A DNA stretch of 34,921 nucleotides from a bacterium (GCA_905221505.1 CAJNDL010000022.1:1-34921); one strand, 5' to 3'; positions 1 to 8,681 are shown, counted from the stretch's first letter. The notes: generated from the sequence alone by a model not told the origin. Translations and numbers: made by a program.

Positions 1-177
1 CCAACGGATCCAAATACACCGAAACCACCAGTGATTCCATATGTGCCAGGTTATACACCTAAGACACCAAATGGAAATCCACTAGTACCAGTTGATCCAA
101 ACCATCCAGAAAATGGATACAAGGTACCACCAGTACCAACAACACCAGGTGAGGATACGCCAATTACGTATGAAGCA
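1..177 (+). repeat. Adhesin linker repeat, copy 1 (window starts inside it)
   Basis: This stretch is almost base-for-base the same as 2539-2715 and partly the same as 965-1050. It encodes the linker around VIPYVPGYTPKTP.GNPLVP. The window edge falls inside the repeat. Confidence 0.85.
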
Positions 178-3100
178 GATACTCAAAAAGCTATAGTAAA
201 ATATGTTGTTGAAGGAACAACTAAAGTTCTTCATACAGAAGAACTAACAGGTGATTCGGGAACTACAATTAACTATACAACAGCGAATAAGCTTGCGGAA
301 TTGAAAGTTCTAGGATATGAATTAGTAACTGACGGATTCACAACAGCGACAGGTAGAAACTTCGATAAAGATAAAACAGTTGATCAAACTTTCGAAGTAA
401 TAGTGAAACCAAAAGTGGTAGATGTCCCACCATTTGAACCAACAGATCCGAAAGATCCAAACAAACCAGAACCAGGACAACCAATTGATCCAGAAAATCC
501 AAACGGACCAAAATGGACGAAAGCATTAATTGATAAACTGGAAACGACTAAACATGTTACACGTACAATCACTTATGTAGAAGATGGTACAGACACAGAA
601 GTAGCTAACAAAGCAACTGACAAAGTAACATTTACTCGTAGTTTGAAAGTTAATGTCGTAACGGGTGACGTTGTTGATCCTAATGTAGCATGGACATCAA
701 ATGACACAACATTCGACGAAGTAGCATCACCTGTGGTTAAGGGATACATCTTAAAAGCTAATCAAGGCTCAGAAGATGGATTGGTGACAGTAGGTGGAAC
801 AAGAGTAGCAGCAAGTGCAAACTTAACAGCAACCTCTGAAAATCAAAATGTTAAAGTGCTTTATACTAAGTTAGGATCATGGGTACCAAAAGTGCCAGGT
901 GTAGAAACACCAACGCCACTACCATATCCAAACCATCCGACTGATCCAACTAAACCTGGAGAACCAACGGATCCAAACACACCAGTGATTCCATATGTGC
1001 CAGGTTATACACCTAAGACACCAGATGGAAATCCATTAGTACCAAAAGTACCAAATGATCCAACAAAAGGATACATTCCACCAGTGCCAACAACACCAGG
1101 TAATGATACGCCGATTACGTATGAAAAAGTGCCAGATAAACCAAAACCAGAAACAACTGGTACAAAAGAAGTGACACGTACAATCAAATACGTGGATGAA
1201 AAAGGTAATGAATTAGCTAAACCATCTACGGATAAAGTTACATTCACGCGCAATGGTAGTGATTGGAATGCAGTTGATGGAGATAGTACATTTGAAGCAG
1301 TGAAATCACCAGTAGTTAAAGGTTACATCTTAAAAGATTCAGCTCAAAAAGTAGTTGAGAAAGAAACAGTTAAGTCAGACGCAAAAGACGAAACAATTAC
1401 TGTTGTTTACACTAAAGTAGGTTCATATGTACCAAAAGTACCAGAAGGAGTAACACCGAAAACTCCTCTAACACCAACACCGTATGATAATGATCCAGAA
1501 GATCCAACGAAAGTGGTAACACCAAATCCGGAAAAACCACAAGATCCAAAATATCCGAATAGTCCGAAAGTACCAGTGATTCCACAAGTACCAGGACATA
1601 CTCCGGTAGTACCAAAAGACCCAACAAAACCAGTGAGTCCAGAAAACCCACTAGTACCGTTGACGCCGGTGGATCCAAACCATCCAGAAAAAGGATATAA
1701 CGTACCACCAGTGCCAACAACACCAGGTCAAGATACACCAATTACGTATGTAAAAGACGGACAACAAAAAGCAATCACAAGCTTCGTAGATCCAAAAGGA
1801 AAAGTATTAGAAACACCAATCACAGAAACAGGTGATTCAAATACACCATTGACAAAAGACGGTGAAATCAAAGCAACAATTGCGAAATTAAAACTAAAAG
1901 GATATGATGTTGAAACTAACACTTATCCACCTAAGGGTACTTTTGATAACGATCCTAAGGTTGATCAATACTTCAAGGTGACATTAACACCACGTGTTAA
2001 ACCTGTGAAACCATTTGATCCAACAAATCCGAAAGATCCAAATAAACCAGTACCAGGACAACCAATCGATCCAGATACACCAGTCGATCCAAATAATCCA
2101 AATGATCCAATAATTCCAAGATGGACAGAGGACTTAATCAACAAACTAGAAACTACAAAACAAGTAACACGTACAATCAACTATGTTGACGAGGCTGGAA
2201 ATAAAGTTTCTGAACCATCAACAGACAAAGTTACATTCACACGTGAAGCTAAGATTAACGTAGTAACAGGTGAGATTACTTATGGAGATTGGAAAGCAGT
2301 TGGTGGAGATAGTACATTTGATAAAGTATCATCACCAGTAGTTAAAGGTTACATCCTTAAAGACCCAGTTCAAAAAGAAGTTGCTGAAAGAAAAGGAATA
2401 ACACCAACTGTTGCAAATCAAACGATTGAAGTGGTTTACAAGAAACTTGGTTCATGGGTACCAAAAGTGCCAGGTGTAGAAACACCAACGCCACTACCAT
2501 ATCCAAACCATCCGACTGATCCAACTAAACCTGGAGATCCAACGGATCCAAATACACCGAAACCACCAGTGATTCCATATGTGCCAGGTTATACACCTAA
2601 GACACCAAATGGAAATCCATTAGTACCAGTTGATCCAAATCATCCAGAAAATGGATACAAGGTACCACCAGTACCAACAGAACCTGGTAAGGATACGCCG
2701 ATTGAGTATGTAAAAGTTCCAAATACACCTAGTCCGGAAGAACCGGTAAAACCAACACCAGAAAGTAATCATATTACAATCTGGGTGGATGAAAATGGTA
2801 AGCCATTAAAACCAGAACAACCTGGAACACATGAAGCAGGAAATATTCCTGGATATAGATTTATTACGACTACAACGAAAGATGGTGTAACGATTCATAG
2901 ATTTGAAAAGATATCACCAGTAGAGCCTAATAATCATGTTCCACAGAAACCGACCACACCGATTCCAACTCCACAAGATCCGACGATTCCAACACCAGAA
3001 AGTCAAATTCCAACTCCAAACACTCCAGAAGCAAATACTCCGACTTCTGAGACAAATAGAAGAGAGGAATTACCAAACACAGGTACAGAAGCTAATGCTG

Positions 3101-3183
3101 GCTTGGCTAGCGCTGGTATCATGACCTTGTTAGCTGGTCTAGGATTAGGATTCTTCAAGAAGAAGGAAGAAGATGATAAATAA
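1..3183 (+). CDS. LPXTG-anchored MucBP-type repeat adhesin, 5' end missing
   Basis: A cell-wall-anchored surface protein, probably binding mucin or other host glycoproteins. The frame is open from base 1, so the N-terminus (signal peptide and any head domain) lies outside the window. Two domain types alternate: one beginning near QKAIVKYV or QKAITSFV (about 184-414 and 1759-1995), and one beginning near VTRTI.YV and ending in VVYTK.GSWVPKVP (about 547-890, 1153-1440, 2155-2465). These resemble the paired MucBP_2 and Mub_B2-like domains. They are separated by Pro/Asp-rich linkers (PTDPNTP, KDPNKP). A last small domain (about 2770-2915) precedes a Pro/Thr wall-spanning region. The sortase signal LPNTG is at 3070-3084, followed by a hydrophobic segment and a KKKEEDDK tail. 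Linker DNA is nearly identical between copies, which favours recombination. The family call is solid; the ligand is inference. Confidence 0.85.
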   Translation, partial: PTDPNTPKPPVIPYVPGYTPKTPNGNPLVPVDPNHPENGYKVPPVPTTPGEDTPITYEADTQKAIVKYVVEGTTKVLHTEELTGDSGTTINYTTANKLAELKVLGYELVTDGFTTATGRNFDKDKTVDQTFEVIVKPKVVDVPPFEPTDPKDPNKPEPGQPIDPENPNGPKWTKALIDKLETTKHVTRTITYVEDGTDTEVANKATDKVTFTRSLKVNVVTGDVVDPNVAWTSNDTTFDEVASPVVKGYILKANQGSEDGLVTVGGTRVAASANLTATSENQNVKVLYTKLGSWVPKVPGVETPTPLPYPNHPTDPTKPGEPTDPNTPVIPYVPGYTPKTPDGNPLVPKVPNDPTKGYIPPVPTTPGNDTPITYEKVPDKPKPETTGTKEVTRTIKYVDEKGNELAKPSTDKVTFTRNGSDWNAVDGDSTFEAVKSPVVKGYILKDSAQKVVEKETVKSDAKDETITVVYTKVGSYVPKVPEGVTPKTPLTPTPYDNDPEDPTKVVTPNPEKPQDPKYPNSPKVPVIPQVPGHTPVVPKDPTKPVSPENPLVPLTPVDPNHPEKGYNVPPVPTTPGQDTPITYVKDGQQKAITSFVDPKGKVLETPITETGDSNTPLTKDGEIKATIAKLKLKGYDVETNTYPPKGTFDNDPKVDQYFKVTLTPRVKPVKPFDPTNPKDPNKPVPGQPIDPDTPVDPNNPNDPIIPRWTEDLINKLETTKQVTRTINYVDEAGNKVSEPSTDKVTFTREAKINVVTGEITYGDWKAVGGDSTFDKVSSPVVKGYILKDPVQKEVAERKGITPTVANQTIEVVYKKLGSWVPKVPGVETPTPLPYPNHPTDPTKPGDPTDPNTPKPPVIPYVPGYTPKTPNGNPLVPVDPNHPENGYKVPPVPTEPGKDTPIEYVKVPNTPSPEEPVKPTPESNHITIWVDENGKPLKPEQPGTHEAGNIPGYRFITTTTKDGVTIHRFEKISPVEPNNHVPQKPTTPIPTPQDPTIPTPESQIPTPNTPEANTPTSETNRREELPNTGTEANAGLASAGIMTLLAGLGLGFFKKKEEDDK
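2452..2715 (+). repeat. Adhesin linker repeat, last copy
   Basis: The 2452-2545 part matches 861-966 (encoding GSWVPKVPGVETPTPLPYP) with very few changes, and 2539-2715 matches 1-177. Near identity at DNA level, not only protein level, indicates recent duplication or gene conversion within the gene. Confidence 0.85.
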
Positions 3184-3230
3184 AGCTCTTTATCAATTGT
3201 AGCAGGTTGAGAAAAGCTAAGATTAAGAAG
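3184..3230 (+). repeat. ISL3-end-like repeat, copy 1
   Basis: Begins directly after the adhesin stop codon. It shares the GCTCTTT.TCAA.TGTAG..GGTTGA core and the following GAAAAGCTAAGAT with 3331-3378. The resemblance to ISL3-family terminal repeats is from memory. Confidence 0.5.
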
Positions 3231-3259
3231 AGGCTGAGAAAAAAGTCTCTCAAATCAGA

Positions 3260-3307
3260 AAAACGCATAGTATCAGGTGTTGAAACTTGAGACTATGCGT
3301 TTTATTG
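3260..3307 (+). terminator. Possible terminator of the adhesin gene
   Basis: AAAACGCATAGT (3260-3271) and ACTATGCGTTTT (3292-3303) form a perfect 12-bp stem. The 20-nt loop allows a few more pairs (TCA/TGA). A short T-rich tail follows. The large loop makes it a less than ideal terminator; it may instead be a dispersed repeat. Confidence 0.5.
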
Positions 3308-3330
3308 TGGAAAGATTTACGGCTCTTTGT

Positions 3331-3378
3331 GGCTCTTTGTCAACTGTAGTGGGTTGAAGAAAAGCTAAGATCGAGAAA
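3331..3378 (+). repeat. ISL3-end-like repeat, copy 2
   Basis: GGCTCTTTGTCAACTGTAGT followed by GGGTTGAAGAAAAGC; second copy of the 3184-3230 motif. It also shares GGCTCT and TTGTAGTGGGT-like elements with the IS end at 33506. Confidence 0.5.
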
Positions 3379-3546
3379 GGGCACATTTCGTCCTTTTTTG
3401 TAAGCTTTATAATATCTATGGCGGGCGTCCATCGCTTTCAGATAAATAATATAGTTTGAAATTTCTCCTGATTTTCTCTACTCTTTCTATTTTTTCCGAA
3501 TAAATAGATAGAACCATCGAATCTAGCAAAATTAGATTTAAAACTG

Positions 3547-3555
3547 TGGTATAAT
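3547..3555 (+). promoter_or_regulatory. Extended -10 upstream of the nuclease gene
   Basis: TGGTATAAT lies 15 nt before the ATG at 3571; no good -35 is visible. A transcript starting about 3562 would keep only part of the Shine-Dalgarno sequence (GAGGAGG, from 3559), so the leader would be very short. Confidence 0.45.
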
Positions 3556-3570
3556 AAGAGGAGGAAATGG

Positions 3571-4494
3571 ATGACTTTAAGACATCCGGGCATCAGCCCT
3601 ACTAATGACTTGGTTGCTAAGAAAATCTTTAGCAATCCGGAAATCACTTGTCAATTTATCCGCGATATGCTGGACTTGCCAGCAAAAAATGTGACCATTT
3701 TGGAGGGAAGCAATATTCATGTCTTGCCTTCTCTGCCGTACTCGGCTCAGGATTTTTACACTAGTATAGACGTCTTGGCGGAGTTGGATAATGGAACTCA
3801 AGTAATCATCGAGATTCAGGTTCATCATCAGAATTTTTTCATCAATCGCCTGTGGGCTTATTTGTGCAGTCAGGTCAATCAGAATCTTGAAAAAATTCGT
3901 CAACGAGAAGGTGATACTCATCAGAGTTACAAGCATATTGCACCTGTTTACGCAATCGCAATTGTGGATAGTAATTATTTCCAAGATGACTTGGCCTTTC
4001 ACAGCTTTAGCATGCGCGAGGACACGACAGGTGAAGCATTAACCATAACCAATAATGGACAAGAAAACCATCTGGTCAAGATGGCATTCTTGGAATTAAA
4101 AAAATATAGAGAAACCAGCAAAGATAGCATTCGCAAACCGTGGTTGGAGTTTTTCGGGAACAAACCTTTTACCCAGCAACCTGAGCGAGCCATCAGCCAG
4201 GCAGACCAACTGCTGGACTACAAGAGCTGGTCCGAGGAGGATAGGAAAATGTTTAGTGAACAGCGCAGACGCGAAGAACAAGCCTTGTTAGCACAGGACT
4301 ATGCCTTGGAAACAGCTAGAGCAGAAGGTATTGAACAAGGAATCGAAAAAGGTTTAGAGCAAGGTCTAGAGCGTGGGAAAGTTGAAGGTGGTTTCGCGAT
4401 GTTAGCAAATCTAGTACGTCAAGGTCTTCTGACTTCGGAGGTAGCCAGTCAGCAGTTGGGTATGTCAGTATCTGAGTTTGAGGCGCTATTGTAA
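3571..4494 (+). CDS. PD-(D/E)XK nuclease family (Rpn-like / 'PDDEXK_2 transposase') protein
   Basis: A 307-residue protein of the widespread family annotated as PD-(D/E)XK nuclease family transposase or recombination-promoting nuclease (Rpn). The N-terminus has the typical 'TNDLVAKKIFSNPE' opening. The probable catalytic core is the Asp in YTSIDVLAEL followed by IEIQ, the E-x-Q variant of the E-x-K motif (about residues 66-88). The C-terminus is a charged helical region with EQGIEKGLEQGLERGK repeats, also typical of the family. The start is fixed by a good Shine-Dalgarno (GAGGAGGAAA) 4-5 nt before ATG. It is a lone gene in repeat-rich surroundings. Related Rpn proteins are DNA endonucleases linked to recombination or phage defence; its own role here is unknown. 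It appears full length. Confidence 0.8.
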   Translation: MTLRHPGISPTNDLVAKKIFSNPEITCQFIRDMLDLPAKNVTILEGSNIHVLPSLPYSAQDFYTSIDVLAELDNGTQVIIEIQVHHQNFFINRLWAYLCSQVNQNLEKIRQREGDTHQSYKHIAPVYAIAIVDSNYFQDDLAFHSFSMREDTTGEALTITNNGQENHLVKMAFLELKKYRETSKDSIRKPWLEFFGNKPFTQQPERAISQADQLLDYKSWSEEDRKMFSEQRRREEQALLAQDYALETARAEGIEQGIEKGLEQGLERGKVEGGFAMLANLVRQGLLTSEVASQQLGMSVSEFEALL

Positions 4495-4620
4495 ACGAGT
4501 AAAAATGTTTTATCAGCTATCTTGCAAAATAAATAGAGTTTCTAATCAAAATATTTTTGAATACTGAGAATAAGCAGTGCCGATTTTTCTAGGATATTTG
4601 GGTTAATACTTACCATTATC

Positions 4621-4649
4621 TTGAATGCATTAGGGAAACATGCTATACT
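4621..4649 (+). promoter_or_regulatory. Promoter of the ABC-F gene (predicts leaderless mRNA)
   Basis: -35 TTGAAT at 4621-4626, 17-nt spacer, extended -10 TGCTATACT (4641-4649). Transcription should start about 7 nt beyond the -10, which is the A of the ATG at 4656. No Shine-Dalgarno precedes that ATG. Confidence 0.75.
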
Positions 4650-4655
4650 ACTTGT

Positions 4656-6557
4656 ATGATTATTTTACAAGCTAATAAAATTGAACGTTCTTTTGCAGGA
4701 GAGGTTCTTTTTGATAATATCAACCTGCAGGTTGATGAACGAGATAGGATTGCCCTCGTTGGGAAAAACGGGGCGGGTAAGTCTACTCTTTTGAAGATTT
4801 TGGTTGGAGAAGAGGAACCAACTAGTGGAGAAATCAATAAGAAAAAAGATATTTCTCTGTCTTACCTAGCCCAAGATAGCCGTTTTGAGTCTGAAAATAC
4901 CATCTACGATGAGATGCTTTATGTCTTTGATGACCTTCGTCAAACTGAGAAACAACTTCGTCAGATGGAGTTGGAGATGGGTGAAAAGTCTGGTGAGAAT
5001 TTGGATAAACTGATGTCAGATTACGATCGCTTATCTGAGAATTTTCGTCAAGCAGGTGGCTTTACCTATGAAGCTGATATTCGAGCGATTTTAAATGGAT
5101 TTAAGTTTGACGAATCTATGTGGCAGATGAAAATTGCCGAGCTTTCTGGTGGCCAAAACACCCGTTTGGCTCTAGCCAAAATGCTTCTTGAAAAACCAAA
5201 TCTCTTGGTCTTGGACGAGCCAACCAACCACTTGGATATCGAAACCATCGCCTGGCTAGAGAATTACTTGGTAAACTATAGCGGTGCCCTCATTATCGTT
5301 AGCCACGACCGTTATTTCTTGGACAAGGTTGCGACGATTACGTTGGATTTGACCAAGCATTCCTTGGATCGTTATGTGGGAAATTACTCTCGCTTTGTCG
5401 AGCTGAAGGAGCAAAAACTAGCTACTGAGGCAAAAAACTATGAAAAGCAGCAGAAGGAGATCGCTGCTCTGGAAGATTTTGTCAACCGCAATCTAGTCCG
5501 AGCTTCAACGACCAAACGTGCCCAATCTCGCCGTAAACAATTGGAAAAAATGGAGCGTTTGGACAAGCCGGAAGCTGGCAAGAAATCAGCCAATATGACT
5601 TTCCAGTCTGAAAAAACGTCGGGGAATGTCGTTTTGACTGTTGAAAATGCTGCTATTGGCTATGATGGGGAAATATTGTCAGAGCCTATCAACTTAGACC
5701 TTCGTAAGATGAATGCTGTCGCCATTGTTGGTCCCAATGGTATTGGGAAATCAACCTTTATCAAGTCTATTGTGGACCAGATTCCTTTTATCAAGGGTGA
5801 AAAGCGATTTGGTGCTAATGTTGAGGTTGGTTACTATGACCAAACCCAAAGTAAGCTGATAGCAAGTAATACGGTACTGGATGAACTTTGGAATGATTTT
5901 AAACTGACACCAGAAGTTGAAATTCGTAACCGTCTTGGTGCCTTCCTTTTCTCAGGAGATGATGCCAAAAAATCTGTCGGCATGCTGTCTGGAGGCGAGA
6001 AAGCTCGTTTGCTTTTGGCTAAATTGTCTATGGAAAACAACAACTTCTTGATTCTGGATGAGCCGACCAACCACTTGGATATTGATAGCAAGGAAGTCTT
6101 GGAAAATGCCTTGATTGACTTTGATGGAACCTTGCTCTTTGTCAGCCACGACCGTTACTTTATCAATCGTGTGGCAACTCATGTGCTGGAATTGTCTGAG
6201 AATGGTTCGACTCTCTATCTTGGAGATTATGACTACTATGTTGAGAAGAAAGCAGAAGTAGAAATGACTCAGACTGAGGAAACTTCAACTAGTAATCAAG
6301 CAAAAGAAGCAAGTCCTGTGAATGACTATCAAGCTCAGAAAGAAAGTCAAAAAGAAGTTCGCAAGCTCATGCGACAAATTGAAAATCTAGAAGCTGAAAT
6401 CGAAGAGTTAGAAATTCAAAGCCAAGCTATTTCTGAACAAATGTTGGAAACAAACGATGCAGGTAAACTCATGGAATTGCAGACTGAGCTGGACAAAATC
6501 AGCCACCGTCAGGAAGAAGCTATGCTTGAGTGGGAAGAATTGTCAGAGCAGGTGTAA
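4656..6557 (+). CDS. ABC-F family ATPase (two ABC domains, ribosome-associated type)
   Basis: A cytoplasmic 633-residue protein with two ATP-binding cassettes and no membrane segments, the hallmark of ABC-F proteins that act on the ribosome (translation factors or antibiotic-protection proteins). Cassette 1 has Walker A GKNGAGKST (about residue 37), signature LSGGQNTRLALAK and Walker B LLVLDEPTNHLD. Cassette 2 has GPNGIGKST (about 360), LSGGEKARLLLAK and FLILDEPTNHLD. A charged inter-domain linker (about 255-310) and a C-terminal coiled coil (about 555-630) fit the YdiF-like subgroup. The extended -10 sits 6 nt before ATG, so the message is probably leaderless. The regulator gene starts 2 nt after its stop, so the two are probably co-transcribed. 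A resistance role cannot be judged from the sequence. Confidence 0.9.
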   Translation: MIILQANKIERSFAGEVLFDNINLQVDERDRIALVGKNGAGKSTLLKILVGEEEPTSGEINKKKDISLSYLAQDSRFESENTIYDEMLYVFDDLRQTEKQLRQMELEMGEKSGENLDKLMSDYDRLSENFRQAGGFTYEADIRAILNGFKFDESMWQMKIAELSGGQNTRLALAKMLLEKPNLLVLDEPTNHLDIETIAWLENYLVNYSGALIIVSHDRYFLDKVATITLDLTKHSLDRYVGNYSRFVELKEQKLATEAKNYEKQQKEIAALEDFVNRNLVRASTTKRAQSRRKQLEKMERLDKPEAGKKSANMTFQSEKTSGNVVLTVENAAIGYDGEILSEPINLDLRKMNAVAIVGPNGIGKSTFIKSIVDQIPFIKGEKRFGANVEVGYYDQTQSKLIASNTVLDELWNDFKLTPEVEIRNRLGAFLFSGDDAKKSVGMLSGGEKARLLLAKLSMENNNFLILDEPTNHLDIDSKEVLENALIDFDGTLLFVSHDRYFINRVATHVLELSENGSTLYLGDYDYYVEKKAEVEMTQTEETSTSNQAKEASPVNDYQAQKESQKEVRKLMRQIENLEAEIEELEIQSQAISEQMLETNDAGKLMELQTELDKISHRQEEAMLEWEELSEQV

Positions 6558-6559
6558 AG

Positions 6560-7423
6560 ATGGAACATCTTGGAAAAGTATTTCGTGAATTTCGGACAAG
6601 TGGCAATTATTCTTTAAAGGAGGCTGCGGGGGAGTCTTGCTCTACCTCTCAGTTATCTCGCTTTGAGCTTGGAGAGTCTGACCTAGCAGTCTCACGTTTC
6701 TTTGAGCTTTTGGATAACATTCATGTCACAATCGAAAATTTCATGGATAAGGCAAGGAATTTTCATAATCATGAACATGTGTCTATGATGGCGCAGATTA
6801 TCCCACTTTACTATTCAAATGATATTGCAGGTTTTCAAAAGCTTCAAAGAGAACAACTTGAAAAGGCTAAGAGTTCGACGACTCCCCTTTATTTTGAGCT
6901 GAACTGGATTTTGTTACAAGGTCTGATTTGTCAAAGAGATTCTAGTTATCATATGAAGCAGGATGATTTGGATAAGGTAGCAGATTATCTCTTCAAAACA
7001 GAAGAATGGACCATGTATGAGTTGATTCTGTTTGGGAACCTCTATAGTTTCTACGATGTAGACTATGTCACACGGATTGGTAGAGAAGTTATGGAGAGGG
7101 AAGAATTTTACCAAGAGATTGGGCGTCATAAGAGATTGGTGTTGATTTTAGCCCTCAATTGTTACCAGCATTGTTTAGAGCATTCTTCTTTTGATAATGC
7201 CAACTATTTTGAGACTTATACAGAGAAGATCATTGGCAAAAACATTAGTCTATATGAACGGAATATTTTACATTACTTAAAAGGCTTTGCCTTGTACCAA
7301 AAAGGACAGTGTACAGAAGGTTGTAGCCAGATGCAAGAGGCCATGCATATTTTTGATGTGTTAGGTCTCCCAGAGCAAGTAGCCTATTATCAGGAACACT
7401 ACGAAAAATTTGTCAGAGATTAA
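6560..7423 (+). CDS. Rgg/GadR/MutR-family transcriptional regulator
   Basis: A 287-residue DNA-binding regulator. The N-terminus (about 1-60) is a helix-turn-helix of the XRE type (LGKVFREFRTSGNYSLKEAA, then SQLSRFELGESDLAVSRFFELL), and the rest is helical with TPR-like repeats, the architecture of Rgg proteins that bind short signal peptides. I chose ATG at 6560, two bases after the ABC-F stop; a GTG 30 bases upstream is in frame but lies inside the ABC-F gene and adds residues not typical of Rgg. AGGTG at 6550-6554 could serve as a weak ribosome site, and translation is probably coupled. An MFS transporter follows after 79 bases, separated by a palindrome that could be its operator. I found no short hydrophobic peptide (SHP) gene next to it. 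Confidence 0.85.
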   Translation: MEHLGKVFREFRTSGNYSLKEAAGESCSTSQLSRFELGESDLAVSRFFELLDNIHVTIENFMDKARNFHNHEHVSMMAQIIPLYYSNDIAGFQKLQREQLEKAKSSTTPLYFELNWILLQGLICQRDSSYHMKQDDLDKVADYLFKTEEWTMYELILFGNLYSFYDVDYVTRIGREVMEREEFYQEIGRHKRLVLILALNCYQHCLEHSSFDNANYFETYTEKIIGKNISLYERNILHYLKGFALYQKGQCTEGCSQMQEAMHIFDVLGLPEQVAYYQEHYEKFVRD

Positions 7424-7443
7424 TTTTCCCAAATAAGGGAAAA
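7424..7443. promoter_or_regulatory. Palindrome between regulator and MFS gene (operator or weak terminator)
   Basis: TTTTCCC (7424-7430), 6-nt spacer, GGGAAAA (7437-7443). It overlaps the end of the regulator gene and lies about 25 bases upstream of the MFS -10. Symmetry and position fit an operator; a short intrinsic terminator is the alternative. Confidence 0.45.
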
Positions 7444-7465
7444 AATAAAAAGCTCCTTTCGGTTT

Positions 7466-7474
7466 TGATACAAT
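7466..7474 (+). promoter_or_regulatory. Extended -10 of the MFS gene
   Basis: TGATACAAT with no clear -35. Start of transcription about 7481 gives a short leader with Shine-Dalgarno GAGAGGAG (7488-7495), 7 nt before ATG 7503. Confidence 0.6.
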
Positions 7475-7502
7475 AGTTTCAAAATTTGAGAGGAGTTTTT
7501 AT

Positions 7503-8681
7503 ATGAATCACTATGCACTACAGTTGATCAGTCGTGGAGCTGTTAACAAGATAGGGAATATGCTCTATGATTATGGAAATAGTGTCTGGTTGGCATCGAT
7601 GGGAACGATTGGGCAAACCGTTCTAGGGATTTATCAGATCTCTGAACTCGTTACATCCATACTAGTTAATCCCTTTGGTGGAGTCATTTCAGACCGTTTT
7701 TCTCGTCGTAAGATTTTAATGACGGCAGACCTTGTTTGTGGGATTCTTTGTCTGGCTATTTCTTTTATAAGGAATGACAGCTGGATGATTGGCGCTTTGA
7801 TATTTGCAAACATTGTGCAGGCTATTGCCTTTGCTTTTTCTCGGCCTGCCAATAAAGCTATTATCACAGAATTGGTAGAGAAGGATGAACTGGTCCTCTA
7901 CAATTCTCGTTTGGAATTAGTGATGCAGGTTGTCAGTGTGAGTTCTCCTGTACTCTCTTTTCTGGTTTTACAATTTGCAAGTCTCCGCATTACCTTGGTA
8001 TTAGATGCCCTTAGTTTTTTTCTCGCTTTTGGTTTGGTAGCCTTGCTTCCAAAGAAAGAAGAGAAGGCTTTGGATGAGAAGAAACTCACATTCAGAGTTA
8101 TTTTTTCTGATATCAAGGAGGGGATTCACTATATTGTGAAGCAAAAGGAAATCTTCTTTTTACTAGTCATGGCTTCAAGTGTCAATTTTTTCTTTGCAGC
8201 TTTTAATTATCTCCTTCCTTTTTCAAATCAGCTTTATGGAGTTCAAGGTGCCTATGCCACTATTTTAACAATGGGTGCTATCGGATCTATTGTTGGGGCC
8301 TTGTTAGCTAGTAAGATTAAAGCTAGTATGGAAAAGCTTTTGTTGTTATTGGCTCTGACTGGACTTGGAGTGATGATAATGGGTTTCACACTCCCCACCT
8401 ACCTTGCCTTTTCAGGGAATTTCATTTGTGAACTATTTATGACGATGTTTAATATTCACTTTTTTACTCAAGTACAAACCAAGGTTGATGGTGAATATCT
8501 GGGCAGAGTCCTTAGTTCGATTTATACCTTAGCTATACTATTTATGCCAATTGCAACAGGTTTAATGACCTGGCTTCCAAGTGTCCATATTTATTCTTTC
8601 TTGATTATAGGACTTGGAGTTGTTGCTTTATCTTTCTTAGCTCTAGGCTATGTACGAACTCATTTTAAAAAAGAGATATAA
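7503..8681 (+). CDS. MFS transporter, probable drug/metabolite efflux permease
   Basis: A 392-residue integral membrane protein with about 12 hydrophobic segments. It carries the MFS motif A between helices 2 and 3 (GGVISDRFSRRKIL, about residues 59-72) and a central hydrophilic loop around residues 180-205 (LPKKEEKALDEKKL). The sequence resembles the MFS_3/MefA-like group of Gram-positive exporters; substrate unknown. It has its own extended -10 and a strong ribosome site. It lies directly after an Rgg-like regulator and an ABC-F ATPase, a set that suggests regulated export or response to a ribosome-active compound, but that is inference. A hairpin terminator follows at 8727. Confidence 0.85.
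   Translation: MNHYALQLISRGAVNKIGNMLYDYGNSVWLASMGTIGQTVLGIYQISELVTSILVNPFGGVISDRFSRRKILMTADLVCGILCLAISFIRNDSWMIGALIFANIVQAIAFAFSRPANKAIITELVEKDELVLYNSRLELVMQVVSVSSPVLSFLVLQFASLRITLVLDALSFFLAFGLVALLPKKEEKALDEKKLTFRVIFSDIKEGIHYIVKQKEIFFLLVMASSVNFFFAAFNYLLPFSNQLYGVQGAYATILTMGAIGSIVGALLASKIKASMEKLLLLLALTGLGVMIMGFTLPTYLAFSGNFICELFMTMFNIHFFTQVQTKVDGEYLGRVLSSIYTLAILFMPIATGLMTWLPSVHIYSFLIIGLGVVALSFLALGYVRTHFKKEI

Larger units (their letters stand above)
3184..3570. other. Intergenic stretch with IS-end-like repeats and a palindrome
   Basis: This 387-base gap has no convincing gene. It holds two related copies of a sequence like the ends of ISL3-type insertion sequences (3184-3230 and 3331-3378; GCTCTTT.TCAA.TGTAG..GGTTGA core, then GAAAAGCTAAGAT). 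Between them is a long hairpin (3260-3303). The 10-mer GGCTCTTTGT is repeated directly at 3321-3340. I read it as decayed mobile-element debris between the adhesin and the nuclease gene. Confidence 0.6.

Noticed and set aside
338..2180. Several 60-110-codon antisense frames in the adhesin
   Set aside because: They mirror the repetitive Pro/Thr/Asp codons of the coding strand and have Leu/Val/Gly-rich nonsense composition.
1..3183. Regularly spaced repeats that might be taken for a CRISPR array
   Set aside because: The repeats are protein-coding, unequal in length and in one continuous reading frame; no spacer structure or cas genes.
4505..4567. 20-codon ORF upstream of the ABC-F gene as a peptide pheromone or leader peptide
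   Set aside because: No ribosome site, composition (MFYQLSCKINRVSNQNIFEY) unlike SHP pheromones, and it ends well before the ABC-F promoter, so it cannot be an attenuator leader of the mapped promoter.
7424..7502. SHP pheromone gene next to the Rgg-like regulator
   Set aside because: No ATG-started small hydrophobic ORF on the plus strand between the regulator and the MFS gene; none seen directly upstream either.
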